Source of the DNA: Halostella litorea
GTDB taxonomy: Archaea > Halobacteriota > Halobacteria > Halobacteriales > Natronoarchaeaceae
Assembly: GCF_004785955.1 (NCBI RefSeq)
Contig: NZ_SJER01000001.1
Location: 682,001-746,000 of the forward strand
Length of the DNA stretch: 64,000 bases
Direction: 5' to 3'
A program made the translations under genes and the position numbers. The notes beneath the pieces were generated by a model. It worked only from the letters and a program-made list of their open reading frames with translations. It made no database searches and was not told the DNA's origin. Below, piece after piece: positions 41,776-50,574 of the stretch. The stretch's first letter is position 1, and each line of letters starts with the position of its first letter.

Positions 41776-43638
41776 CTACTCGCGGCCGTGTTTCGTCACG
41801 CACGTCGACAGCCCGATCAGTTCGACCGGCTCGGAGTTGTCCGGCGAGTAGACGACCATCTGCCCCTTCTCCATGTACGGCACCTTCCCCTCAAGGTTCG
41901 ACGGGATGTTCACCGAGGAGATGGCGTCCTCGTCGCCGAGGTTGAGCACGACCGTCGTGTTGATCTGCTTGAACACGGGGTCGGCCACGTCCTGGGGGTC
42001 CTGCGTGATGAGAAAGAGGCCGAGGCGCTCCTTGCGGCCCTGCTTCGCCGCCTCGGTGAACTTGCCGATCACCTTCCGGGCCTGCACGCTGTCGGCGTCC
42101 GTGAGGAAGTTGTGGGCCTCGTCCATCCCCACCACGAGGGGCGTCTCCTTGATGCGGTCGTACGTCGGCGCGTTCGACAGTTTCTGGTCGATGAGCAGAC
42201 TCGATACCGCCAGCACGACCACCTCCGTCGCCCGGGTGTCGTTGATGTGGTACGTCGGGACGACGCTCAGGCCGCCGGGCCGGACGAGTTCGGACACGAG
42301 TTCCGTGATCGGCGGGGCGTCGCAGTCGAACACGTTCCCGAACCCGCGGACCCGCCGCGTCACCGCGTCGAACGTCGCCTCGTGGACGCGCCCGCTCTCG
42401 TGGAGTTCCTCGCGCAGCGCCGGGTCGTCGAGGTAGGAGAGGAACCCCTCGTACGTACCGCCGTCGCCGTACTGCCGGAAGAAGCGGTCGACGAGCACGT
42501 CCAGGGCGTTGAACTGGTTGTCGTTGAGCCGGCCGCCGGCGATGAGCCAGCGGTTCGACCGGACCATCGAGAACGGTATCGTGAACTCCACCTGCTCGGC
42601 GCGGTGGTGGTCCGCGCCGTAGCTCGTCCCGTCGACGACCGGCACCAGCGCCTTCGTGTCGTCGTGGCCGCCGTGGGCGACCCCCTCCCGCTCGAAGCGG
42701 CGGCGGTCGTCGTCGGTCATCGCGGGGTTGTCGTCGTGCATCTGGGCGTACTCGTCCTGCGGGTCGAACTGCACGACTGCGGCGCGGGCCTGCCGCCCGT
42801 CGTCCATGTCGTAGGTGCGGTCCTCGGCGAGGAACTGCCGGAGGGCGTTCTTCGAGGCGTGGGTCTTGCCCGACCCCGTCCCGCCCGCGACCAGTGTGTG
42901 CCGGAAGACGAGCGGGTCGCCGTCCTCGTAGTCGTCCTTCAGCCGGTAGTCTATCGTCGGCGGCTCGGCCGCGGTGCGGACCTTCTCGCCGCCGACGGAG
43001 AGGTGGCCCAGGAACACGCCGTCGTCGGGCATCTTCAGCCCCGTCTTGATCTCCGAGGCGTCGTCGGCCTCCCGGACCGGCGTCTCGGGCTTCGGGACGC
43101 GGTCGGTCATCCGACGCTTGAGTTCCGCGTCGTCCCCCGCGCCCTCCTCGTAGAGGATCGCCACCGGCTCCAGCGAGGCGAGGAACTTGAAGTCGGCCTC
43201 GTCGATGCCGTCGCTGCGCATCGCCCGCCGGGCGTGGATCTCGGTGGCGTCGTCGCTTCGGTACTCCTGGACGTACTCCAGCGCGGTGATCCGGCAGAAC
43301 AGTTTCTCCCCGCGGCCGGCGCTCCCGCGCCCGCCCTCGTCGGGGTAGGGCACGAGCAGGTACTTCCCGATGCGGACGTTCGGCCGGTTCGCAGCGGTGA
43401 CGTACGCCCGGAGGGTGGTGTCGTCCTCGTCCTCGCCGATGCAGAGCCCCTCGGAGACGGCGACGGTGCCGATCCCCCGGTCCTCGCCGACGACCGTCGC
43501 GTCGACGGGTTCGAACGCCGCCGCGTCCCCGTCCGCGTCGTCGGCCCGGTCGGCCCCGGCCCCGTCGGCCGCGGCGTCGTCGGCCCCCTCGCCGTCGTCC
43601 GCGGCGTCGTACTCGGTGTAGTCGCCCAGATCGGCCAT
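41776..43638 (-). CDS. herA: HerA-family DNA translocase/helicase
   Basis: This 620-residue protein has an acidic N-terminal tail (1-45), a HAS-barrel-like region (VDATVVGEDRGIGTVAV), and an FtsK/HerA-type motor. Walker A LVAGGTGSGKTHASKN lies near 250, Walker B PLVVGMDEAHNFLT near 503, and GLFLITQDPQDVADPVF near 550 is the sensor region. HerA hexamers work with the nuclease NurA in DNA end resection. nurA is on the same strand at 48186-49424 rather than directly adjacent. The gene is divergent from a DUF7113-like gene. Confidence 0.85.
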   Translation of the reverse strand: MADLGDYTEYDAADDGEGADDAAADGAGADRADDADGDAAAFEPVDATVVGEDRGIGTVAVSEGLCIGEDEDDTTLRAYVTAANRPNVRIGKYLLVPYPDEGGRGSAGRGEKLFCRITALEYVQEYRSDDATEIHARRAMRSDGIDEADFKFLASLEPVAILYEEGAGDDAELKRRMTDRVPKPETPVREADDASEIKTGLKMPDDGVFLGHLSVGGEKVRTAAEPPTIDYRLKDDYEDGDPLVFRHTLVAGGTGSGKTHASKNALRQFLAEDRTYDMDDGRQARAAVVQFDPQDEYAQMHDDNPAMTDDDRRRFEREGVAHGGHDDTKALVPVVDGTSYGADHHRAEQVEFTIPFSMVRSNRWLIAGGRLNDNQFNALDVLVDRFFRQYGDGGTYEGFLSYLDDPALREELHESGRVHEATFDAVTRRVRGFGNVFDCDAPPITELVSELVRPGGLSVVPTYHINDTRATEVVVLAVSSLLIDQKLSNAPTYDRIKETPLVVGMDEAHNFLTDADSVQARKVIGKFTEAAKQGRKERLGLFLITQDPQDVADPVFKQINTTVVLNLGDEDAISSVNIPSNLEGKVPYMEKGQMVVYSPDNSEPVELIGLSTCVTKHGRE

Positions 43639-43737
43639 GTTCCCGACATGCGAGCGTTCCGATAAAACCTTTCCCACACGCCGGGGCGGTCACCCCGACC
43701 CGTGGCCTTATTCGTCTCGCCGCCGTACCGCCGGGCT

Positions 43738-44082
43738 ATGCTACTGGTCCGCGGCCGCGCCGGTGGAACCGAGCTGACCGGCACCCTGTACGAACGGGGG
43801 GAGCGCGCCCCCTCGTTCAAGGGCGCGCCCGACGAGGACGCGCCGTACGTCTGGGTCTGCGACGAGTTCTACGAGGTCGAGAGCGGCGGGACGACACAGG
43901 AGGTAGACGGCCGCGAACTTCGGATCGCCTTCGAGTCGCCGATGCCCCGCGGGTTCGACACCCGCGAGCAGGCCCTCGAAGCCGCGAAGGACCACGTCCG
44001 GACGCAGTTCGCCCGCCTCGGCGTCGCCGGTACGGACGTGGAGGTCGAGGTTCGGAAGGAAGAGCCGGGCGCGGAAGTGTAG
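43738..44082 (+). CDS. conserved haloarchaeal protein (resembles DUF7113)
   Basis: The protein has 114 residues from ATG 43738 (MLLVRGRAGGTELTGTLYE). Segments DAPYVWVCDEFYEVESGG, RIAFESPMPRGFDTREQALEAAKDHVRTQFA and VEVEVRKEEPG suggest an alpha/beta fold. From memory it matches haloarchaeal DUF7113, which is of unknown function. It is divergent from herA, 99 bases apart, and convergent with the winged-helix gene. An intergenic CCTTATTC box about 30 bases before the ATG could be the promoter. Confidence 0.8.
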   Translation: MLLVRGRAGGTELTGTLYERGERAPSFKGAPDEDAPYVWVCDEFYEVESGGTTQEVDGRELRIAFESPMPRGFDTREQALEAAKDHVRTQFARLGVAGTDVEVEVRKEEPGAEV

Positions 44083-44133
44083 CCGGGGCTGACGGTCCGC
44101 CTCCGGTCCGGCGGAGCGTCGGCCGCCGTCGTC

Positions 44134-44463
44134 TCAGTCGAGCAGCGCCGCCGGACACACGTTACACGACTCGATTGCGTTTGCCTCCGCGTCGTAGTCG
44201 ATCACGCCGGCGTCGTCCATCGCCGGCAGGTGGTTGTGGTGGAGCGCGGTCGCCGTGCGTCGAACTGTTCGGCCGTCGGCCGTGCCCGAGTCGGGCGGGG
44301 CGGCGACGGCCGCCGCCAACTCCTCTACCCCGAGCGGAACCGTCCGATCCGCGAGCGCGTCGAGCGCGAACCGGCGCTGAGGCGCCGAAAGCAGCCGGTG
44401 GCGTTCGTCCTCGGTCAGCGTCTCCGGTCCCGTCTCCTCGGCCGCGTGGGTGCTCTGTGACAT
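44134..44463 (-). CDS. winged helix-turn-helix protein (DUF7344-like)
   Basis: This 109-residue protein has a winged-helix core, LTEDERHRLLSAPQRRFALDALAD, LGVEELAAAVAA, and a recognition region VRRTATALHHNHLPAMDDAGVIDYD. This is the pattern of the many haloarchaeal DUF7344 regulators. Two Cys near the C-terminus (ESCNVCPAALLD) may bind a metal or sense redox. It may regulate its neighbours, the DUF7113-like or Bat-type gene, but no operator was identified. Confidence 0.75.
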   Translation of the reverse strand: MSQSTHAAEETGPETLTEDERHRLLSAPQRRFALDALADRTVPLGVEELAAAVAAPPDSGTADGRTVRRTATALHHNHLPAMDDAGVIDYDAEANAIESCNVCPAALLD

Positions 44464-44652
44464 GGTGAGTGTGTTGGTTCGCCGGCCGCTGCCGGCGGCT
44501 ACCTGAGACGAAGCCCTTGCCCCCCGTAAGGGCTCGCTAGAACTGATTAGGTTCGGCCCGCGTCGCGAGGCTGTGGGATACTTACCGGCTGCTTCCGGGG
44601 TTACCCGGGATACCTGCCAGTTCGTCCGGATTACTCCGTTAGACGGCCGCTA

Positions 44653-44672
44653 CTCCGCCTCCACCGGCGGAG
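44653..44672. repeat. perfect 7-bp hairpin upstream of the Bat-type gene
   Basis: CTCCGCC and GGCGGAG are perfect complements around a 6-base loop, about 35 bases before the ATG at 44705. It lies where a promoter or an operator would be expected. No protein partner is known. Confidence 0.45.
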
Positions 44673-44704
44673 CGTTGATAAGCGTAAGGCGCTGTTAGAG
44701 GGAT

Positions 44705-47700
44705 ATGGACACGGACGCGTTGACCGACTGCCTCCGGGAGACGCTCGCGCTCTTCGACGGGGAGGGGACGCCGCGGACGACGAGCGAGGTCGCCGACGCG
44801 CTCGACCTCGGGCGGCGGAGCACGTACGAGCGGCTGGAACGGCTCGTCGACCACGGGGAACTGGACACGAAGAAGGTGGGGGCGAGCGCCCGCGTCTGGT
44901 GGCGGCCGTCGGACGCCGGCGTGCCGGCAGCGGCCGACTCGATCGTGGAGGACGTGCTGGACGACGCCGCCGTCGGCGTGTTCGTGCTCGACGCGGCGTT
45001 CGACGTCGTCTGGAGCAACGACGCGGTCAAGCGGTACTTCGGGCTCGAGGGCGAGCGGCTGGCCGGGCGGGACAAGCGAACCCTGATCGAGGAGCGGATC
45101 GCGCCGGTCGTCGACGACTCGGCGGCGTTCGCCGGGAGGGTGCTCTCGACGTACGACGAGGGCGCGGACGCCGAGCGGTTCGAGTGCCGCGTGACCGCCG
45201 GCGAGGACCGGGAGGCGCGCTGGCTCGAACACCGCAGCAAGCCGATCACCGAGGGCGCGTACGCCGGCGGCCGGATCGAGGTGTACTACGACGTCACCGA
45301 GCGGACGCTCACCCAGCAGGCGCGCCAGCAGGAGCGAAAGCAGTTCGAGTCGCTGGTGGACGCCGTCGAGGAGTACGCCATCTTCATGCTGGACCCGGAG
45401 GGGCGGATCCGGAGCTGGAACGCCGGGGCCGAGCAGATCAAGGGGTACGACGCCGACGAGATCATCGGCGAGCACTTCTCGGTGTTCTACACGGAGCCGG
45501 ACCGGTCGGCGGGCGTCCCCGAGCGCAACCTCGAGGCGGCGACGCGGGACGGGTCGGTCGAGGACGAGGGCTGGCGGGTCAGGGCGGACGGCTCCCGCTT
45601 CTGGGCGAACGTCACGATCACCGCGATCCGCGACGACGACGGGGAGCTGGAGGGGTTCGCGAAGGTGACCCGGGACATGACCGAGCGCCGGCGGCAGGAG
45701 CGTCAGGTCCGCCGCCAGCGCGACGAACTGGAGCGCGAACTCGACGACGTGTTCGACCGGATCGACGACGCCTTCGTCGGGCTGGACACGGAGTACCGGG
45801 TCACGTACGTCAGCGACCGGGCGGCGGAGCTGCTCGACCGGAGCCCCGGAGAGCTTGCCGGACACGAGGTGTTCGACGCGCTCCCGACGGTCGCCGGGAC
45901 GCGGTTCGAGCAGGAGGCCGTACGCGCGATGGAGAGCCAGGAACAGCGGTCGTTCGAGGCGTACTACGGGCCGCGGGACGCGTGGTTCGAGACCACCGTC
46001 TACCCGTCCGACACCGGGCTGTCGGTGTACTTCCGGGACGTGACCGACCGCAAGAAGCGCGAGCGCGAACTGGAGCGCTACGAGACGATCGTCGAGACGG
46101 TCGACGACGGCATCTACGCGGTCGACGACGACGCCGAGTTCGTCATGGTCAACGACGCGTTCTGCGAGATGACGGGCTGGGAGCGCGAGCAGTTGCTCGG
46201 CCGCCACGCGACGGCGGTGTACGACGACGACATCGCGCCCGAGGCCGCCGACCGCGCGGCGGAGGTGGTGTCGGGGAACCGGGACGTCGCCGTCATCGAG
46301 TTCGACCTCCACAACAGGGACGGCGACACGGTGCCCGTCGAGGCCCGGTTCAGGCCGTTCCCCACGGACGGGAGCTACGGTAGGTGCGGCGTGGTCCGCG
46401 ACGTCTCCGACCGCATCGAGCGGGAGCGCGAACTCCGGCAGCGCGTCCGCCAGCAGGAGGTCGTCGCCGAACTCGGGCAGCGCGCGCTCGAGGAGTCGGA
46501 CGTCGACGCGCTGATGGCGGCCGCCAGCGAGGCGGTCGCGGAGACGCTGGACGCCGCGTACTGCAAGGTGCTCGACCTGGACGCCGACGCCGATGCCCTC
46601 CTCCTCCGGCAGGGCGTCGGCTGGGACGAGGCCCTCGTGGGCGAGGCGACCACCTCGGCCGTCGACGACGACTCGCAGGCGGCGTACACGCTGTCGTCGG
46701 CCGAGCCGGTCGTCGTGACCGACCTCGAAGCCGAGTCGCGGTTCGGCGGCCCGGACCTGCTCACCGACCACGGCGTGCGAAGCGGCGTCAGCGTCGTCGT
46801 CGGGCCGCGGGACGACCCGTGGGGGATCCTCGGCGTCCACGACACCGAAGCCCGGGGGTTCTCGGACCACGATGTCACCTTCGTGCAGTCCGTCGCGAAC
46901 GTGCTCGCCACCGCGATCGGCCGGCACCGGGACGAGCAGGTGCTGCACCGCCAGCGCGAGCAACTCGCCGCGCTGAACGGGCTGAACGAGGTCGTCCGCG
47001 AGATCACCGACGCGGCCATCGAGCAGTCCACGCGCGAGGCGATCGAGGAGACCGTCTGCGACCGACTCGTCGAGACGGACTCGTACCTTTTCGCGTGGGT
47101 CGGCGAGACGAACGTCGCCAAACAGTCCGTCGTGCCCCGGGTCGAGGTCGGCGTCGACGGGTACGTCGACGAGGTCGACATCTCGCTCGACCCGGACGAC
47201 GACCGGTCGGTCGGCCCCACCGCGCGGGCGCTCCGGACGGGGGAGGTCCAGACGACGAGCGACGTCCAGACCGACCCGCAGTACGAGCCGTGGCGGGAGA
47301 CCGCCGAGAAGTACGGGTTCCGGTCCTCGGCGGCGATCCCGATCGTGTACGAGGACACCGTCTACGGCGTGTTGAACGTGTACGCCGAGCGGCCCGACGC
47401 GTTCGCCGAGCCCGAGCGGACGGTCATCGGCCAGCTCGGCGAGGTCGTCGGCCACGCGATAGCCGCAACCGACCGGAAGCGGGCGCTGATGGGCGACGAA
47501 CTGCTCGAACTGGAGTTCCGCATCCCGGACGTCTTCGAGGCGGTCGGCGCCACACAGGAGGGCGACGGCCGCATCCGCCTCGACAGCGCGGTTCCGGTCG
47601 GGGACGGCGAGTTCCTGGTGTACGGGAGCGTGACCCCGGACGCGGTCGAGGACCTGAACGCCATGCTCGAGGCGGCCCCGCACTGGGCCGACGTGACGGT

Positions 47701-48151
47701 GGACGACGCGGAGGCGGACGACGAGACGGTCGGGTTCGAGGCGCGGCTGGCGAACCCGCCGGTGCTCGCCACCCTCGCGTCGATGGGCGGCTCCATCGAC
47801 GAGGCCGTCATCGACGACGGCGACTACCACATGCGGCTCCACCTCGCGCCGAGCGCGGACGCCCGGCAGGTGATCGACGCCGTCCAGGAGGTCTACCCGG
47901 ACGCGGAGATGGTGAAGCGGCGACAGCGAACCCGGGAGGACGACCCGACCGAAAGCCGCGAGGCCGGGCTGGACGAACTGACCGAGCGCCAGCGGACCGC
48001 GCTCGAAGCCGCTTACCACTCGGGCTTCTTCGAGTGGCCGCGGGACAGCTCCGGCGAGGACGTCGCCGAGTCGCTGGGGGTCAGCCCCGCGACCTTCCAC
48101 CAGCACCTCCGGAAGGCCGAAAAGGAGGTCCTGGGGGCCGCGCTGTCCTGA
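44705..48151 (+). CDS. Bat-type regulator with N-terminal HTH, four PAS, two GAF and C-terminal HTH_10
   Basis: The protein has 1148 residues. Order: a winged helix (1-65, TTSEVADALDLGRRSTYERLERL), PAS1 (78-198), PAS2 (213-329), PAS3 (340-442), PAS4 (455-562), GAF1 (586-733), GAF2 (757-915), bacterio-opsin-activator domain (928-1075) and HTH_10 (1091-1145, LTERQRTALEAAYHSGFFEWPR). Typical Bat proteins have one PAS, one GAF and the HTH, so this is an unusually large multi-sensor version with DNA-binding modules at both ends. PAS2 has the SWNAGAEQIKGYDADEIIG core seen in heme/light-sensing PAS. No histidine-kinase domain is present. Confidence 0.88.
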   Translation: MDTDALTDCLRETLALFDGEGTPRTTSEVADALDLGRRSTYERLERLVDHGELDTKKVGASARVWWRPSDAGVPAAADSIVEDVLDDAAVGVFVLDAAFDVVWSNDAVKRYFGLEGERLAGRDKRTLIEERIAPVVDDSAAFAGRVLSTYDEGADAERFECRVTAGEDREARWLEHRSKPITEGAYAGGRIEVYYDVTERTLTQQARQQERKQFESLVDAVEEYAIFMLDPEGRIRSWNAGAEQIKGYDADEIIGEHFSVFYTEPDRSAGVPERNLEAATRDGSVEDEGWRVRADGSRFWANVTITAIRDDDGELEGFAKVTRDMTERRRQERQVRRQRDELERELDDVFDRIDDAFVGLDTEYRVTYVSDRAAELLDRSPGELAGHEVFDALPTVAGTRFEQEAVRAMESQEQRSFEAYYGPRDAWFETTVYPSDTGLSVYFRDVTDRKKRERELERYETIVETVDDGIYAVDDDAEFVMVNDAFCEMTGWEREQLLGRHATAVYDDDIAPEAADRAAEVVSGNRDVAVIEFDLHNRDGDTVPVEARFRPFPTDGSYGRCGVVRDVSDRIERERELRQRVRQQEVVAELGQRALEESDVDALMAAASEAVAETLDAAYCKVLDLDADADALLLRQGVGWDEALVGEATTSAVDDDSQAAYTLSSAEPVVVTDLEAESRFGGPDLLTDHGVRSGVSVVVGPRDDPWGILGVHDTEARGFSDHDVTFVQSVANVLATAIGRHRDEQVLHRQREQLAALNGLNEVVREITDAAIEQSTREAIEETVCDRLVETDSYLFAWVGETNVAKQSVVPRVEVGVDGYVDEVDISLDPDDDRSVGPTARALRTGEVQTTSDVQTDPQYEPWRETAEKYGFRSSAAIPIVYEDTVYGVLNVYAERPDAFAEPERTVIGQLGEVVGHAIAATDRKRALMGDELLELEFRIPDVFEAVGATQEGDGRIRLDSAVPVGDGEFLVYGSVTPDAVEDLNAMLEAAPHWADVTVDDAEADDETVGFEARLANPPVLATLASMGGSIDEAVIDDGDYHMRLHLAPSADARQVIDAVQEVYPDAEMVKRRQRTREDDPTESREAGLDELTERQRTALEAAYHSGFFEWPRDSSGEDVAESLGVSPATFHQHLRKAEKEVLGAALS

Positions 48152-48185
48152 CGAGCGGGGGACCGCCGTCGGCCGCGCGGGCCGC

Positions 48186-49424
48186 TTACTGGTCGGCGTC
48201 CCACCGCACGTCGTCGTACGTCCGCTGTTTCTCGGTGTCCATCGAGCGCTCGAACGCGCGGCGGAGCGACCGCTTCTCCTCGCGGCTGATCCGGGCGAGC
48301 GCGTCGGCCTTGTGGACGGCCGCCGGCGGGCCGCGCTCGGCGGCGACCTCGGCGAGCAGGTGGCGCTCCAGCCGCTCCCGGGTCTCGGGGTCCGAGGTGA
48401 CGGCGTAGGGCGCCTCGACCTTGTACAGCACGTCCTCGCGCGGGTCGTAGACGACGAAGAAGGTGACCTCGTAGGCCGCCGGATCGAGTTCGCGCTCGAC
48501 GCCGAGCGCGTCGCCGTCGGCGGCGAGCGTCCGGTCCGAGCCGCCCCGCGAGACGAACCAGTTGGTGAACGTAAGTTGGTCGGTGCGGCGCTCCCCGTCC
48601 TCCCGGCGCTCCAGCAGGCGGGTGAAAAGCGCCGTGTCGTCGACCCACGGCGCGGGCGCACCCTTCCGGTCGACCGTCCGGGTGATCAGCTTCGAGGAGG
48701 GGTTCTTGACGAAGCCGACCAAGGGCGTGCCGTCGGCGATGAACCGCTCGACGAGGCGGACGTAGTTCTCGACTATCGCGTTGGGCTTGGCGTCGTGGGC
48801 CAGTTCCCGCAGCTCCGCGTCGCGGTCCTGCCAGTTCAAAAGCTCCTTGGGGTACAGCGGCCCGTCGAGTATCAGCAGGTCGTCGACGCGGTCGGCGTGT
48901 TCGAGCGCGTGCTCGCTCTCGGCGAGGTACAGCGCCAGCGCGTGGACGACGCCCTCGGTGAAGCGGCTCACCCGCGGGGCCTGGAGCACCCGCCGGCGGC
49001 CGTACCCCTCGTCGTACTCGACCCACTCCTCGGGCAGTTTGACGGTGTCGTCGCTCGTGTGGACCGTCGAGACGAGGCTCCGCGACCGGTGCAGGTCCAG
49101 GTCCGAGGGGCAACTGCTCATCGCCGCCTGCGCGACGTCGAGCACCAGCCCGTTCTTGAACGTGGTCGGGTTGATCGTCCCGGAGTCCAGCCCGTGGGTC
49201 GACGGGAACGGCCGCTCCCGGAGCGCCGCCGCCTCGACGTCTATCGCCCGCCGCCGCCGCTCGCCGAGCGGGACGAGCAGTTCGCGGCCGTCGTCGACCA
49301 GCGGGTCGAGGAAGTCGGTCCAGACCTGCTCGGCCAGTTCCCCGTGGTCGCCGTCGTCGACGTCCCGCCCGATCCGCCGGGCGAGCCGGGCGATCCCCTC
49401 GAAGTGCACCGGGTCGAGCGTCAT
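48186..49424 (-). CDS. nurA: NurA-domain DNA end-processing nuclease
   Basis: This 412-residue protein has an acidic motif around DGLDSGTINPTTFKNGL near 88 (VEAAALRERPFPSTHGLD first). LLILDGPLYPKELLNW near 180 contains the second conserved Asp, and GTPLVGFVKNPSSKLITR near 232 has the typical Lys. NurA is a 5'-3' exonuclease that needs HerA. It is longer than the about 330-residue crenarchaeal NurA. herA lies 4.5 kb away in the same orientation, with a Bat-type regulator and two small genes between, an unusual separation. Confidence 0.82.
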   Translation of the reverse strand: MTLDPVHFEGIARLARRIGRDVDDGDHGELAEQVWTDFLDPLVDDGRELLVPLGERRRRAIDVEAAALRERPFPSTHGLDSGTINPTTFKNGLVLDVAQAAMSSCPSDLDLHRSRSLVSTVHTSDDTVKLPEEWVEYDEGYGRRRVLQAPRVSRFTEGVVHALALYLAESEHALEHADRVDDLLILDGPLYPKELLNWQDRDAELRELAHDAKPNAIVENYVRLVERFIADGTPLVGFVKNPSSKLITRTVDRKGAPAPWVDDTALFTRLLERREDGERRTDQLTFTNWFVSRGGSDRTLAADGDALGVERELDPAAYEVTFFVVYDPREDVLYKVEAPYAVTSDPETRERLERHLLAEVAAERGPPAAVHKADALARISREEKRSLRRAFERSMDTEKQRTYDDVRWDADQ

Positions 49425-49515
49425 TCGTGTCTGGATTCGGGGCCGCGACGAAAAAGGCAGCGGAGCGCCCGGTCGGCGGGCCGTCCGTTCGGGTGTGTGA
49501 AACGCGTGTGCCGGC

Positions 49516-50574
49516 TCAGTCCTCGCCGGACTCGTAGTGGTCGCCGGCGGCCTCCGGGATCTGGGTCTTCCCGACCAGCGCCAGCACGAGGATCACCGTC
49601 ACGAACGGGATGGTCTGGACCAGCGAGTCCGGCACCGACACCGCCTGCACGGTCTGGAGCCGGATCTGGACGGCGTCGAGGCCGGCGAACAGCATCGTCG
49701 ACAGCATCGCGCCGATGGGGTTGTAGTTGCCAAAGAGGTAGGCGACGATGGCGATGAACCCGTCGCCGTTGACCATCGTCGGGCCGTTGCCGGTAAACCG
49801 GCCGATGTTGAACGCCAGCGACGCGCCGCCCATCCCCGAGAGCACGCCGGAGAGCAACACGGCGCGGTACCGCACCCAGGAGACGTTCACGCCCGCGGTG
49901 TCGAGCGCCTTGGGGTTCTCGCCGGCCGCGCGGACCCGCCGGCCGAACGTCGTCCGGTTGAGCGAGTACCAGCAGACCGCGACCGCGAGGAACATCAGGT
50001 ACACCGACGGCGCGGCCGAGAACAGCGCCCCGATGAACGGCAGGTCCGCGAGGACCGGCACGCTGATCGTGCTGAAGGAGTCGACGCCGGTCGTGTTGGG
50101 ACCGCCGTAGACGACCTGCGAGGCGAAGGGGGCGAGGCCGAGGGCGATGAGCCAGACGGCCAGCCCCGCGATGATCTGGTCGGCGCGGTACTCGATACAG
50201 ACGACGGCGAACAGCCCCGCAAGCGCCGTCGAGGCGAGCACGCCCATGACGAAGCCGACCCAGAGCGACCCCGTCACGTCCGCCGCGTAGACGGCGCTGA
50301 ACGCGGAGATGATGAGCAGGCCCTCCAGCCCGATGTTGATGACGCCGGACTTCTCGGCGTAGATGCCGCCAAGCGCCGCGAACACGATCGGCACCGACAG
50401 GCGCAGCGTCGACGCGAGCGCGGACCGCGAGGCGACGATGTCGAACAGCGTCGCCGCGAACGACCCCGGCGCGACGAGCGCCGCCACGCCGAGCGCGACG
50501 AAGGCAAGCACCGCGGCGACGGCGACGAGCATCCGCCCGGAGAGGTCGCGGACGCCGAGGCCGCCGTCAGTCAT
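49516..50574 (-). CDS. ABC transporter permease, BMP-type (nucleoside-like)
   Basis: This 352-residue BPD_transp_2-type permease has about eight to ten helices. The segment YAEKSGVINIGLEGLLIISAFSAV near 66 and the inner-loop signature ENPKALDTAGVNVSWVRYRAVLLSG near 218 are typical of ribose/purine-nucleoside permeases. ATG 50574 matches the family better than the upstream in-frame start at 50607. It overlaps the upstream permease gene by eight bases. It forms the second permease subunit of the importer encoded at 49516-54519. Confidence 0.86.
   Translation of the reverse strand: MTDGGLGVRDLSGRMLVAVAAVLAFVALGVAALVAPGSFAATLFDIVASRSALASTLRLSVPIVFAALGGIYAEKSGVINIGLEGLLIISAFSAVYAADVTGSLWVGFVMGVLASTALAGLFAVVCIEYRADQIIAGLAVWLIALGLAPFASQVVYGGPNTTGVDSFSTISVPVLADLPFIGALFSAAPSVYLMFLAVAVCWYSLNRTTFGRRVRAAGENPKALDTAGVNVSWVRYRAVLLSGVLSGMGGASLAFNIGRFTGNGPTMVNGDGFIAIVAYLFGNYNPIGAMLSTMLFAGLDAVQIRLQTVQAVSVPDSLVQTIPFVTVILVLALVGKTQIPEAAGDHYESGED

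Noticed and set aside
41761-43665. Long plus-strand frame opposite herA
   Set aside because: It is a reverse-strand shadow; the herA frame has Walker motifs and the normal start.
44639-48661. A 4-kb open frame antisense to the Bat-type regulator gene
   Set aside because: High GC with biased third positions produces long antisense frames. The sequence is low in complexity (Arg/Val/Asp-rich), has no domain, and the sense strand encodes clear PAS/GAF/HTH domains.
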